DNA of 64,000 nt, from contig NC_079219.1 in NCBI RefSeq assembly GCF_029633865.1, forward strand, positions 14,797,046 through 14,861,045, in the 5' to 3' direction. A program made the position numbers and the translations under genes. Origin of the DNA: Lampris incognitus (lineage: Eukaryota > Chordata > Actinopteri > Lampriformes > Lampridae). The notes under the pieces are model-generated. The model was not told the DNA's origin and did not search any database. It saw nothing but the letters and a program-made list of their open reading frames with translations. How positions within the stretch are numbered: position 1 is the stretch's first letter; every line of letters begins with the position of its first letter. Below, in pieces: positions 22,792-33,486 of this stretch.

Positions 22792-25074
22792 TTAATATTC
22801 ACCGACCCAGAAGATAGCTTTAAAAATGAAAATGATGATGGTATCGACGATGGGATGCGTCTTGCGTTTTTTTTGAAATGGGTTATAAGAGAAACGGCTC
22901 TTTCTGTTGCCATTCGGGGCTTCAGATGGCGGCGTTTCTTCACAGGTTCCGCTGGCGCTTTCATTGCTGGTGTCCTCGGCGCTTTCATTGCTGGAGACCT
23001 TGGCGCTTCCTCTCTTTAATTTGCCGCAGAAGTTCCTAAAGCGCTTTAGTAAACCGGGTTTCTTTGTTGGCAGTTCTGGCCTGGGAGGTTCCTCCATCTT
23101 CAGGTGCGTCTTTAGGGACCTCACCAAGGCATCATTGAAAGCGTTGTCCCCGGTCGCTGTGGTTGCCTGTATTACTCGGTCGGACCCAAATTCAGCCAAC
23201 AGATCCCTCAGCACCGCCTTGTACACTTCTTGGATATCATAATCCGACGATTGGGCAGCAGTGGAGTTGCTCAATTTCCCCATTGTCCTCTGAGACAGAT
23301 GTTTGACCATCTGATTAATGACGTCAAAGGTTTCAGTGCCTTGTTTGGAGTTGACCTGGCTGAGCAGCCTCATGAGAAGCAGATTAATAACGAGGCTCAG
23401 AGACTCACTGCTGCTCTCGGAGGAAGAGGACTCGCCTCTCACGTCCAACACAGGGGAAGTGGACTTAGTTATAATGTCAAACTCAGAGGGGGACTCGCTG
23501 GGATCATCAGCCATTGCAGCCTCCAGCCTCTCCAGCTTGTTAACCTTTCCTGCTGGCGGCGTTACCGACACCTCCTCCATGCTGCAGTGCTCATCCAAGC
23601 GGTCTTCAGATTGGGGAGTGGCCAGTTTTGCGTCTCGTTCAGGATTTTCACAGTTCAGAGATAACTCGTCATCAGTCCCCTGGCACTCCTGCATAATCCA
23701 GATTTCAGCCTGGTCTAGGAAGCGCTGTACGGCTCCCTCTGTTATAGCATAGAGTAACACAGACACGGCGCCTCCATCAGCATCTTCATTTTTCTGCAGT
23801 AGCTGCAAAATGGCGGTGTCCAACATGCTCATTCCAAACGGTATCACCGGACTCGGGTATTTCCTGTCAGTCACAATGAGCTTATGGATATTGTCAGTGA
23901 GGTCTGCAAAAAGGTTCTGCAGCTCACTGCTGGAGATTGGCATTGTTTTTCCAGGCCCATACCTTGGTTTCAGACATTCCTCCACCAGATCGGTGACAAG
24001 CTTCTCGACAGCCATTAATTTTTTATCAAAGGCTATCATAGCACGGGCTGCTTTGCACCTGGCTCGAAAGCTGCCACGGCAGAGTTCGGATGATTCGGGT
24101 ACAGCTTCCGGCACACTCATCAACTCCTCATGGGCTGTTTGTAGCCTGTGTGACTGGCTCAGGTAGGATATGGCCTCTGAAAGCCGCTCTGTTGAGCCCA
24201 CTATCACAGAGGCTTTATGTTGGCCAGAGGTCTGTATATGGTGTTTGGCTTCCACCTGAGTGCATTCTCTGAGGGTCTCCCCCAACCAACGAAAATGCTG
24301 CTTAGCAAACAGCAGAAAGTTCTTCTTTGATTTCCCCTTCAATATAGAGCGCTGGGACTCGGCCTCTACCACGAAACTCTCCGGCTTTCTGTTGCTAGGA
24401 GCAGACAGCGAGGACTCAGCGGATGCAGATATGCCTCTTTTTTTAGAGCGCTTCGTTGACTTTCCAATGTACATGCTCAGGAAGGCACCCATCGCAGTGG
24501 CCATTTTGCGGCGCATGGATGGGCACGTGATGCACCCGCTCACATATATAACCGGTACATCTTTCGCTGTTTCCGGTCTCTGCCAGACTTCGGAAATGAT
24601 CGAGTTAACTCTGTCAGCTACTGCTTTCGCAACCAGTTTACGTACCTCGACAGACAACTCTTTAAATTTCTCATCCAGCTGCCATTTATCAGACGGAGCC
24701 ATAGACACAGGCGTGAAAAGACTGCGCAGGCTCTCCTCGACACTTTCTTCTGTAACAGTGAGATAATTCATCTTAGATGTCGTATCCTGGGAACTTCCTG
24801 ATGCAGCGAAGCTCCTTGACAGGTTAAAAAAAGGGGCATTCCGATGCACCCGAATGAAGCCCTGGACCTTAGGCAGGATGTTCTCCACGATCGCTGTGGC
24901 AGCTCCCTGGACAATGTCCATGCACAAGCCCGCTAAGTGCGCCAACACTTCAGGGCTTGTTGTTTGTGATGCCACGGTCCTCCTTTGTCCTGGAGTCAGG
25001 TTGTCAATGAACTGTTGGATGATCTGATGGAGTTCATCCAAGTTGACATGAGTGAGGTTTACAGTAATTGCCAT
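22792..25074 (-). CDS. Intronless 760-residue protein of unknown function
   Basis: A single uninterrupted frame runs from ATG at 25074 (context CGAAATGG, good Kozak) to TAG. In-frame sequence continues upstream only to a TTG, so this ATG is chosen. I do not recognise the family. Visible features: an all-helical N-terminal third (LDELHQIIQQFIDNLT; ELSVEVRKLVAKAVADRVNS), a basic stretch around residues 205-215 (KSTKRSKKRG), a middle helical region with VEKLVTDLVEECLKPRYG, an acidic/Ser-rich linker (GESSSSESSSESLSLVIN), and a basic segment (KKPGLLKRFRNFCGKLKRG). The C-terminus has a hydrophobic 17-residue tail (IVDTIIIFIFKAIFWV) that could be a tail anchor. Helical modules containing a V-x-E-x-V/L pattern recur, suggesting internal repeats. 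The long open frame and codon regularity argue for a real gene or recent retrogene. It sits between CLEC3B and CDCP1, where mammals have no counterpart I know. Confidence 0.7.
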   Translation of the reverse strand: MAITVNLTHVNLDELHQIIQQFIDNLTPGQRRTVASQTTSPEVLAHLAGLCMDIVQGAATAIVENILPKVQGFIRVHRNAPFFNLSRSFAASGSSQDTTSKMNYLTVTEESVEESLRSLFTPVSMAPSDKWQLDEKFKELSVEVRKLVAKAVADRVNSIISEVWQRPETAKDVPVIYVSGCITCPSMRRKMATAMGAFLSMYIGKSTKRSKKRGISASAESSLSAPSNRKPESFVVEAESQRSILKGKSKKNFLLFAKQHFRWLGETLRECTQVEAKHHIQTSGQHKASVIVGSTERLSEAISYLSQSHRLQTAHEELMSVPEAVPESSELCRGSFRARCKAARAMIAFDKKLMAVEKLVTDLVEECLKPRYGPGKTMPISSSELQNLFADLTDNIHKLIVTDRKYPSPVIPFGMSMLDTAILQLLQKNEDADGGAVSVLLYAITEGAVQRFLDQAEIWIMQECQGTDDELSLNCENPERDAKLATPQSEDRLDEHCSMEEVSVTPPAGKVNKLERLEAAMADDPSESPSEFDIITKSTSPVLDVRGESSSSESSSESLSLVINLLLMRLLSQVNSKQGTETFDVINQMVKHLSQRTMGKLSNSTAAQSSDYDIQEVYKAVLRDLLAEFGSDRVIQATTATGDNAFNDALVRSLKTHLKMEEPPRPELPTKKPGLLKRFRNFCGKLKRGSAKVSSNESAEDTSNESASGTCEETPPSEAPNGNRKSRFSYNPFQKKRKTHPIVDTIIIFIFKAIFWVGEY

Positions 25075-25242
25075 TTCGTAGTAAATAGAAATGCTCTTAA
25101 ACTCTATAACGTTGCTCTGCAAATGTCGAGTGCTGCTTTCTCAAGGAAGTCTTGGAGCAAACTGAGGGCCAGTGTCAATCACATCGCCTCTTATGCTGTT
25201 CTAGAACCATACAACGTCATCGAACTAAAGAATGGAACCTCA

Positions 25243-25360
25243 ATTAAAGGGACAATACACCTATTTTCCCAAGTGGAAAAATACCAGTTAAAGAGACAGG
25301 ACACCTATTTTTCCAAGTGGAAAAATACCAGTTAAAGAGACAGGACACCTATTTTTCAAA
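25243..25360. repeat. Tandem repeat of 44 bp upstream of the orphan gene
   Basis: About 2.6 copies of a unit containing CACCTATTTTTCCAAGTGG and AAAATACCAGTTAAAGAGAC lie about 170 bases 5' of the orphan start codon, in what could be its promoter or 5' UTR. Confidence 0.8.
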
Positions 25361-25543
25361 GCGGATAATAAGTGTCAGTCGGGGTAGCTAGCTTAATTAG
25401 TCTAGTGCATTTGTTTAGCAGAAGTCGGGATTCAGGTATGTGTCATGGAGTCATTCATTAACAATTTAGCAATTTACAGGTGAATATTCTCTCTCCGTCT
25501 CGCTAGCTCTTTCACTAACAGACACACACACACACACACAAAC

Positions 25544-25580
<37 letters not shown>

Positions 25581-26240
25581 CAAATACAAAAAAGGCTTTA
25601 GGGAAACCACAGATTGCCACGTTTTTAAAGATGTATTTTTCCACCATTTTATTTTTTTCAACCATGTTTTGAAAAGTTTTATTTTCATCATCTTATTTTT
25701 GGTCATAGAAATTATAATGGGATGTTTATCATCAGGCAGTCGCCATGAAATTACTTTTTTTTATCTCCTGATCCTGCCACTTGCCGAGCCGACAGCATTG
25801 CAGCTATTCTAGTATCAAACTGGGATCTGTTTTTATTGTTTGTCATTTGGCCGCGTGTTTCTCATTTATTGTATTCAGGTATTTACAGGATATTGTCATG
25901 GATGGCTGAGAGTCCATTAAGCATAATTAAATCCCTTCAGTCATTCTGGCAGTTCCACTTGAAGGACATTGGAAGCCTTTTTTTATATGCACTGGAAAAT
26001 ATTGTGTACTCAAGGCAATTGGTAAATCATTTTATGGAAGGAATTGCAGATTAGTTTCTTTCATGTTGTTGGTGTATATGTAACAGGGATAAGAACTACA
26101 TGTTATAGACTTTTTGCAGTTCGGCTAAATATATTAAATTACTGTTCTTTATATATTGAGTTTCTCTTGCGCTCCCCAATATTCAAACCTGGCATCATTC
26201 ACTCAGCTCCCCCTGGTGGTGACGGTTGTGGTCAAGCGCA
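25361..26240. other. Gene-poor stretch with CA repeat
   Basis: Contains an interrupted CA repeat at 25521-25579. The rest is AT-rich with no exon or repeat family recognised. Confidence 0.4.
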
Positions 26241-26254
26241 TTACGTAGTTTTTT

Positions 26255-26445
26255 TTTCAATCCCCCCTCCCCCCCTTTTTCTCCCCAATTATATCTGGCC
26301 AATTACCCCGCTGTTTCTGAGCCGTCCCGGTCGCTGCTCCACCCCCTCTCTCCCGATTTGGGGGGCGCCCCGACTAACCACAGGTGGCGCTAGTGCAGCA
26401 ACCAGGACAAATACTTACATCCGACCCCCCCCCCCCCCGCAGTCG
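26255..26445 (-). repeat. Family-A SINE, copy 4, internally deleted
   Basis: Plus-strand text CCCCAATTATATCTGGCCAA and GGTGGCGCTAGTGCAGCAAC matches two separate parts of the minus-strand copy at 37690-38152. The middle of the element is missing. Confidence 0.6.
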
Positions 26446-26500
26446 TAGGGCTCTTAAATGGGCCGTGTGGAAGCCACTGACTACGTAGCTTTCCGTTGTG

Positions 26501-26832
26501 CAGGGGTGCTCAACCAATCGATCGCGAGCGACCAGTTGCTCGCGGGATGATTGCTAGTCGATCGCGAGATGATTTTGAAAAACGGAGTAAGATCTTGAAA
26601 AAATAAGTAAATAAACAAAATCCGCAAACTGCCGATTTTATTTATCTTGTTTGGCCTCGAACCTTACTCACCATTAAGAGGCAATGTCTGCATTAGCCTT
26701 GTATTAGTCAGAGCCAACGTCAATCAAGATATTATTGGCGAATTATCTCACACGCAACCTCTGACGTATGAAGGCGTAACCTTTTTGTTTTTTTCCATGT
26801 CCCCTGCCGTATTGTTTATAATTGTTTATATG

Positions 26833-26895
<63 letters not shown>

Positions 26896-27108
26896 ATGTT
26901 CTCTTTGTAATGTTTTGAATTGGATTTAAAAAAAGTTTTGTTTAAAAAAGTGGAAAAGAGGAGACGAGAGTTGAGACTAACGTTAACAAGATCGACTTCT
27001 CTTTAATTTTCTTTTGAGTGTTCGGAGATGACAAACAACAAATATAGCAGAAGCCAAAAGATCGAAAACGTATCATTTCCACAATGAATGGGAGGAAGAT
27101 TATTTTTT
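26501..27108 (+). mobile_element. 5' part of an autonomous hAT element (ZBED5/SCAND3-like transposase)
   Basis: Starts with a hAT-like end CAGGGGTGCTCAACC, followed by the GATCGCGAG palindromic subterminal repeats (26518-26572). Near 27045-27105 a plus-strand frame reads AKRSKTYHFHNEWEEDYFF, the usual start of the transposase zinc-finger region in this group. The rest of the transposase is missing: a SINE follows at 27108. A TA/TG microsatellite (26823-26892) interrupts the 5' region. Confidence 0.6.
26823..26892. repeat. TA/TG microsatellite
   Basis: About ten TA units run directly into about 21 TG units. Confidence 0.9.
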
Positions 27109-27109
27109 C

Positions 27110-27308
27110 GTTCATTCATTCATTCATTCATCCATCCATTCATTCATTATCCAAAGCGCTTATCCTGCTCTCAGTGTCGTGAGGATGCTGTAGCCTATCC
27201 CAGCAGTCATTGGGCGGCAGGTGGGGAGACACCCTGGACAGGCCGCCAGTCCGTCACAGGGTGGACACACACACGCACATTCACACCCAGGGACAATTGT
27301 TGGGCGTA
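27110..27308 (-). repeat. Family-B SINE, 3' half
   Basis: Plus-strand text ATTCATTATCC, GCTTATCCTGCTCTCAG and TCATTGGGCGGCAGG, then a short CACACA run and ACCCAGGGACAATT, gives the 3' half and part of the core. The tRNA head is absent. Confidence 0.75.
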
Positions 27309-27387
27309 ATTTCATCACCAATTGCCAACATTATGATAATTAAAAAGTGGACTTTAAAATTTGATTGATTTGATAATATAATAATTT

Positions 27388-27457
<70 letters not shown>

Positions 27458-27598
27458 GGCCCTGCGATGGCCTGGCGGCCTGTCCAGGGCGCCTCCCTGC
27501 CTGCCGCCCAATGACTGCTGAGATAGGCTCCAGCCTCCCTGCGACCCTGACAGCAGGATAAGCAGTTTGGATAATGAATGGATGGATGGATGGAGTCT
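27388..27598 (+). repeat. Family-B SINE, 3' half with long TG expansion, opposite strand
   Basis: A TG run of about 32 units (27390-27455) leads into GGCCTGTCCAGGGCG, GCCCAATGACTGCTGAG and a (GGAT)n end. It is oriented opposite to 27110-27308, so two half copies face each other across 80 bases. Confidence 0.75.
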
Positions 27599-27679
27599 TA
27601 ACCTACGAGTCCCCCCCCCAAGTGGTATCCGTAGCTTTTGTTTACACCACCTAAAAATATTTTTTGTTCAGAAAGAGGT

Positions 27680-27685
27680 GTGTAT

Positions 27686-27733
<48 letters not shown>
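27680..27733. repeat. TG microsatellite
   Basis: About 26 TG units. Confidence 0.9.
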
Positions 27734-28416
27734 ATACACACAGGGTGTTGTGATGCGTCTAGTGCAGCAGTGTGTAGTTGGAGGGAAGGTGCATGTGTTC
27801 TTCCAACCCGCTTGTGTCCTTCCTGCCCTTAGCTTGCTGCCGCTGGCTAGCCTTTGTGGCGAATAGGGAAGCATCCTAGCGTGTAAGCCTTCCCATGCCA
27901 GTACATAGCCTCTCCTTCACCAAGACTCCTGCCAGGCCTCCCCGTGGCCACACGTGGTAACTGGGGTCTTGCGGCCCCAGGCTAACTTGGCAGGGGATCT
28001 CGGAGCAGCAGTGGGCCCCAGAGATATGGTGTGCAGGCCCACCCTGGTGGACATGCCCTGGCACCTATCAACCACTGCCCCGCTGCCTTGTGGGTGAGTC
28101 TGGGGAGACATAAGGCTAAGGGAGCTTACCTCAACAGAAAAGCAAGCTGTGGCGGTACGCTTCGAGGCGGTTTCCGAAAAACTGGATTTCCGGCAGCCCC
28201 CTGTAGTTGTGTGGAGGTGCCGGTCGTCTAGGGATCCCCCTTGCCATCGGAACCATCTCCTCTACAATCAAGTCATGTGGCGTTGGGAGAAGCGCACCCC
28301 CCATGCCACTTTAAAAACCATCTCTGCGCAGGTATCTTCTGCTATCTGAGTCCTCAAAGGACCCACAAATAGAAGAAGATGGTCATCATCGGGCACGATG
28401 GACAACCAGCAAGCAA

Positions 28417-28528
<112 letters not shown>

Positions 28529-28529
28529 G

Positions 28530-29242
28530 AGCTTCAGTTGTGCCAGTGGCACTTATACCAGACTCAGGAAAAGAGTCTTTGTAGACTGAGACCTAAAGGC
28601 CCAAACAAAACTCTTGGTCTATAGAGCTGTTGTTGTCCCCACCCTTCTGTATGGAGCAGAGTCATGGACCATCTACAGTAGGCACCTGAGAGCCCTGGAA
28701 CTATACCATGAAAGATCCTGAGGATCAGCTGGAAGGACAGACACACCAACATCAGCATTCTGGAAGAAGCCAACATGAGTAGCATCACCACCACAATAAT
28801 GCAGGCTATGTGTTCCACATGTCCATCACTTCTCCCCAGACAGATCCTGTACTCCCAGCTGAAGGAAGGTCAGCGAGCTCCTGGCAGGAAAAAGACACGT
28901 TTCAAGGACAATATCAAGACCAGCCTGAAGAAATTCAACATCACATTGAGAAACTGGGAACACATTGCACTGGATAGGCGCTCCTGGAAGAAATCCGTGC
29001 AGAAAGGAGCTGCATGTCATGAAATGGAACCCCACTGTGCTGCAGAGAAAATCAGCAGCACCGCAAGGAGAGAGAGAAAAAGGCTCAACCACCAGCACCA
29101 CTTTCCCCTGCCCACACTTCACCAAAGTATGTTGATTGCAGCTCGGCCTCTATAGCCATCTGAAGGCCCACAAGTAGACCACCCAATGGATAGGACAGTC
29201 ATACTCACTTTGAGTGACCGCCAATGATGATGATGATGATGT
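28530..29242 (+). mobile_element. LINE 3' fragment (C-terminal part of ORF2)
   Basis: Plus-strand translation gives LVYRAVVVPTLLYGAESWTI, then RQILYSQLKEGQRAPGRKK and RRSWKKSVQKGA, the C-terminal region after the RT palm in a common fish LINE. It is degraded: a stop codon follows the first segment and the frame shifts between the first segment and the rest. A (GAT)n run at 29222-29241 is its 3' tail. The clade was not settled. Confidence 0.65.
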
Positions 29243-29425
29243 GTCTGTGCATGTGTGCATGAGAGAGAAAGAGACACCATGTCTTTAACGAAGGGTTACT
29301 TGTTTTGCTGCTATTCAACAATAAAGAAAACTGTTTGGAACAATTCGTCTGTTCATTTAGTAGCCTAAATTCAGACACTATTAGGCTGAGATACAATAGG
29401 CTATGCCTTGCAATCAGTGTATTAT

Positions 29426-29490
29426 GCTGAGCATCCATCCATTCATCCATCCAAGCCGTTTATCCTACTTAGGGTCATGGGGATGCTGAG
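29426..29490 (-). repeat. Family-B SINE tail fragment
   Basis: Plus-strand CCATCCATTCATCCATCCAA followed by GTTTATCCTACTTAGGGTCA is the SINE 3' end only. Confidence 0.55.
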
Positions 29491-29859
29491 CAAACGGCCC
29501 AAAAACAAAATAGTGCAACACTGCTCACTTTCCTGGCGTAGGCTAAATGTGGAGGTTTGTGGGTTGGCACGGGTTCGGGTGGTTAATTAATGCATATTTT
29601 AGCAGGGCCGGTGGTGCGGATTGGCTCTCATAATGGATCGGGTGGGTGTGGGTAGTAAAAAACGCTGACCCGCACATCACTACTGAACCACCATATAAAT
29701 GCGACTTAATACACCGAAGTGACTTATGTGTGTGTTTTTCCTCACAACAACACGTTGTTTGACTTGTAGTCTGGGAAATACGGTAATCAGTTGTGTCCCT
29801 GATGCTGCTTATTGTGTCTGCTATGCCCTACCTGGTGTGCTGTAAGCTTGTGTGCTTCC

Positions 29860-30830
29860 CACCACCTCTTTTGATCATGTTGGCTAACACCCTAGCTAAT
29901 ATCTTGTAATTGCTATTCAACATGTTAAGTGGCCTATAGTTTTCAAATCTATCCCTACTCCCTTTCTTGTAATATAGTGCTAGCTACCCCTGTCGACATA
30001 CTAACCAGCATCTCGGCCTTCTCTTATTCCTCTCTAAACTCAATATAATCTACTCTTTCATCTATCCCTACAAAATCTGTGATCTTCCCACCATCCTTTC
30101 CCTCCTCTTCTTCTGCTTTCTTTTCTAACCCTAAAAAAATAAACCCCTGTACAGTTCTCTCCCTCGATTACATATCTAGCTCTGCTATTGCTCTCATGCA
30201 CCGCTTGTCTTCTATCTTCTTCAGTTCCTTTTATTCTAATATACTCCCCTAAATCATAACCCACCTCCCTTTCCGCCCTGTCTGCCTCTAGCTAACCCTC
30301 CCTTTAACCTCCCCTCCTCTCCCGTTCCTGCCTCTGCTATAATCTATACTCAATTTCTTCCTCTCCTTTCAAACTCCCCCGCCACCTCCCAATGTTCTCC
30401 TCATACATACCATACATACACTCGTTCTTTCTCATTATAAACTCTGTCACTTTCTCCTTATATCTCCCCCCTCTCAGCAACTCACCATTCAGACCCCCCC
30501 CCCATCCTCCTCTCTACACCTTGGCCAAAGCTAAACCCCAACACCATGTGATCACTGAGTATCGTGACCTTGTAATCTATTCTATTGTACCTGCTATGCC
30601 CCGCGTGCTCAAAACTAAATCTATGCTGCTCTGTTTTAACACCCCCCCCTTCACCACTTGTCTCCCCGAAAAAGCCCACCCCTCTGGATTCCTCTCCCTC
30701 CACACAGCAATCAGCCTCTCATTACTTTTTTCAACACACCTCTCGACGAATCACTCTTAAAACGCTCACTCACAGGCGTACCCAACCTTAACCGCTGTAC
30801 CCGCCCACCACCATACAGACCCCCCCCCCA
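29860..30830 (-). mobile_element. L1/Tx1-type LINE remnant (endonuclease end to RT start)
   Basis: On the minus strand, RYNRIDYKVTILSDHMVLG (from about 30620) resembles the C-terminal end of an APE-type endonuclease with its SDH motif, and ALYYKKGSRDRFENYRPLN followed by YKILARVLANMI (29870-29975) is a typical L1/Tx1 RT start. Coding sequence between them is broken. The element lacks the RT catalytic block, so it is a truncated fossil LINE. Confidence 0.7.
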
Positions 30831-30865
30831 ATCTCTCAAGAAAAACAAAAACACCCCAGGACTTT

Positions 30866-30904
30866 CTTACTGTGAGACAACAGTGCTAACCACCATGCTG
30901 CCCA
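30866..30904 (-). repeat. Family-B SINE head fragment
   Basis: Plus-strand GACTTTCTTACTGTGAGACA and CAGTGCTAACCACCATGCTG is the tRNA-like head of family B only. Confidence 0.5.
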
Positions 30905-31985
30905 ACTCACATTCTATATAGATTGTTGGTCCTTCGCTCAGTAGTATTTTCAGGCCAGTCCAACAACACATACACCCCTTCCCTTCGCCAAGTGGTTAAT
31001 GTGGGTTTCCAAAGATAGACTTCCCAACACTGGGTGATCACGGGTTTCATATCATTTTAATGCCATCTGACACTTAAAATAGCCGCAGCGTCAACACAAA
31101 GATTTAACAGAAATGGAAGCGATCCTCTGGGTGTCTCACCCTGCAACTCAGTGTACATATTAGTGAAACATCAAAGTATGATGGGACTTTTTCTAACAAA
31201 AGTTAAAATCCTGCAGTTTTTGTTGTTATTCAAGTAATTTTGACTACGCTGTAGGCTCAGTGTGAGACAAACAGAATAACAACCAAGCACAGAACCTTGA
31301 GATTTACTTGCATGAAATGTTTGATTTCACATTGCATACAAATCCAATCTATCTACACAATCCCAGCCTTGTCTCTTGCATCATGTGCAGGTCTATATGT
31401 AGCCACTCATGTCTCATAGCCAAAGGAATAGTTACGATTACATAATACAGTGTGTTCTGGTTATTGCGCAACACATCTTCCCATTTCCAGAGGCATCCGC
31501 CACAGCAGTCTCACAAACAATTCCCTCAACTCAGTCCTTTGAGCCGACACAGAGCCCAGCAGTGTGTGGGTCTGATGGTTCTTGACCGACTTAGCTTTTG
31601 ATATTGAAATTTGCTGCAGTGTAAAACTACAACGAGCAGCGAGCATGGAAATATCAACTGGTGGCACTCTTAAATGGTTTATGTCTCCCTCCACCGTGTA
31701 GTCTCGGAATAACATGAGGCGAGAGCATCCAACCCTGTGAACCTCATACCTGTGACAACATGTCTTGTATACACGTTCACACAAACACTGAATTCACAGG
31801 GCGTCAGATGGCAGTTTTGTTACTCTAAACAAAATCAGTTCAGCTGTCACACAACTACTTATATATCATAAGCTAATATAATCACCCTATTTCATTCAAC
31901 CATGCTAAAAAGAACTACTTTGTCCAGGGTTATCGTTTCCTTATTGTGTGTATGCCGAATTCACCAGCGGTTTCTTATATTGCAG
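30905..31985. other. Intergenic DNA, no recognised gene
   Basis: No repeat family or exon recognised. A 107-codon minus-strand frame at 31461-31784 has no resemblance to a known family and no support other than being open. Confidence 0.35.
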
Positions 31986-32192
31986 TCTAGCTGGAGACGG
32001 CCCTCAAGAACATGGCACGACAAACAGCAACAAGATGCAACAGCGACGCTCATTCATCTGCAAGATGACGCTACAGTACAAAGGTCATCACCACTCCCAG
32101 ACTTTCCCTGCTCCCTGCATGGGCCCAAGGCTGCTGATGCAAAAACTAAACAACTAGTCGAGTCCCTTTTCCTGGCCCGGACTAAAACAAAG
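31986..32192 (+). other. Possible exon of an unrecognised transcript
   Basis: A 207-base (69-codon) open stretch is bounded by an acceptor-like TTTCTTATATTGCAG and a donor-like AAAG|GTCTGT. The frame stays open from 31902 to 32261 and gives WRRPSRTWHDKQQQDAT and AKTKQLVESLFLARTK. No partner exons were found and no family is recognised, so it may be chance or part of a non-coding RNA. Confidence 0.2.
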
Positions 32193-32409
32193 GTCTGTAT
32201 TATACCACTACAAATGTTAGTATTCAGCTGTGCTACAGGGAAGGTGGCAGAGCTAGAATAACAAGACAGACATATTTCATAGACAATCATTACAGACATA
32301 GACAATCGTTTAATATGCAACAGTGAGCCTCATAGAAACTACTAACAGAAAATATGGCCTAAAGATCTGTCCAGTAATAAATTTGTGCAACAACAGTAAT
32401 GATAACAAT

Positions 32410-32700
32410 AGAGATGGTACAGTGGCTTAGTGAGTAACATTGTTGCGTCATATCAAGAGGGTCCAGGGAGTTTCGAGACTTTCTTCCAAGAACCGCATTA
32501 TCCTCCCATAGTCCATGCACGTTAGTCGAATTGGACAGTCCAAACTGCTCTTCGGTAAGAATGGTGTGTTGATTGTGTCTTGCCCCTGAGTTGGACTGGC
32601 AACCAGTCCCATATTGCTCCCTGCCTTTCACCCATTGCATGATGGGATAGGTTCCAGCCGACCCCCCCCCCCCAACCCATCCCGGGAAGCATAGATAATG
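32410..32700 (+). repeat. Old, diverged family-B-like SINE
   Basis: GGTACAGTGGCTTAGTGAGT resembles the A-box head; CCTCCCATAGTCCATGCACG and TTGGACTGGCAACCAGTCCC resemble the core; GATGGGATAGGTTCCAGCC is the 3' end. It is much more diverged than the other copies. Confidence 0.55.
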
Positions 32701-32937
32701 TTGATAACCTTGTGATCCTTCAGTCAAGAAACAGGATATGTCTTCTGTAACACACTCTGGGTGCCTGAAAAAGCACATTTGATTGTTTAATGATAACATG
32801 CAAATATTGCCATTTCCAGTTGATAAATACGAGAAGAGTGAGTAAACCGTACACATTGTTGGCTGTAACATTCATTCTACATTTTGTCCTAGGGTAAGAC
32901 GTAGACGTAAAACACAACACAAACTACATTCATCTAT

Positions 32938-33486
32938 TTAAAGGTAGAACGAGTAAGATTTTCCTAAAAATTTATGTATAAACTCATACAAAAATAATCC
33001 TTCTCAATCATCACTTATGACCTACTAGATGTGTGCGGCAGTGTCTGTACCTGCACAGACCCTGTCCTCGGCCTGTATTTTCTTATTTTGCTGTGTACGG
33101 GACATTTCTGGGCATTAACCTTTAGGCAGCAGGGCTCTAAAAACGTAGAGACCAGGTGCCAGATCGAGATCGTAAGCACGCATCCAAGCGGAAGCTACGA
33201 CAATAGTGGACACAGTGCCGAAAAGACGCAAATATAGTGAGGCGGAACGCCAGGTCGACAAGGCTCATTCCAAAATGAGAGTGAATCTGGGGCTAGTTTT
33301 CACCCACTGGCGAGGACTGAAGGAGAGGATGGGGATGAAGAGTAATGTGGAGTTGGCCTGTATGTACACTGGGATGCGGTCAGGGGGCGCGCACTTCTGG
33401 AGTCGTTGAGCTGGGGAGGAGGGACCAACTCTGAATGTTGCGTTTACAAACTGCAACCAACAAATCCTACTCGTTCTACCTTTTAA
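32938..33486. mobile_element. DNA transposon with AAAGGTAGAACGAG terminal inverted repeats
   Basis: The left end AAAGGTAGAACGAGTAAGAT and the inverse of the right end (AAAGGTAGAACGAGTAGGAT) differ at one position. Flanking TTTAAA text at both ends allows a TTAA- or TA-type duplication but does not fix it. A plus-strand internal frame includes PKRRKYSEAERQVDKAHSKM and GLVFTHWRGLKERMGMKS, a pattern I associate with a recurrent fish transposon-borne protein segment. About 549 bp; non-autonomous or truncated. Confidence 0.75.

Noticed and set aside
25075-25122. N-terminal extension of the orphan gene (16 extra residues)
   Set aside because: The upstream frame begins at a TTG, not an ATG. The ATG at 25074 has a strong Kozak context.
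31461-31784. 107-codon minus-strand frame as an exon or gene
   Set aside because: No family likeness, no start context and no splice sites that join it to anything.
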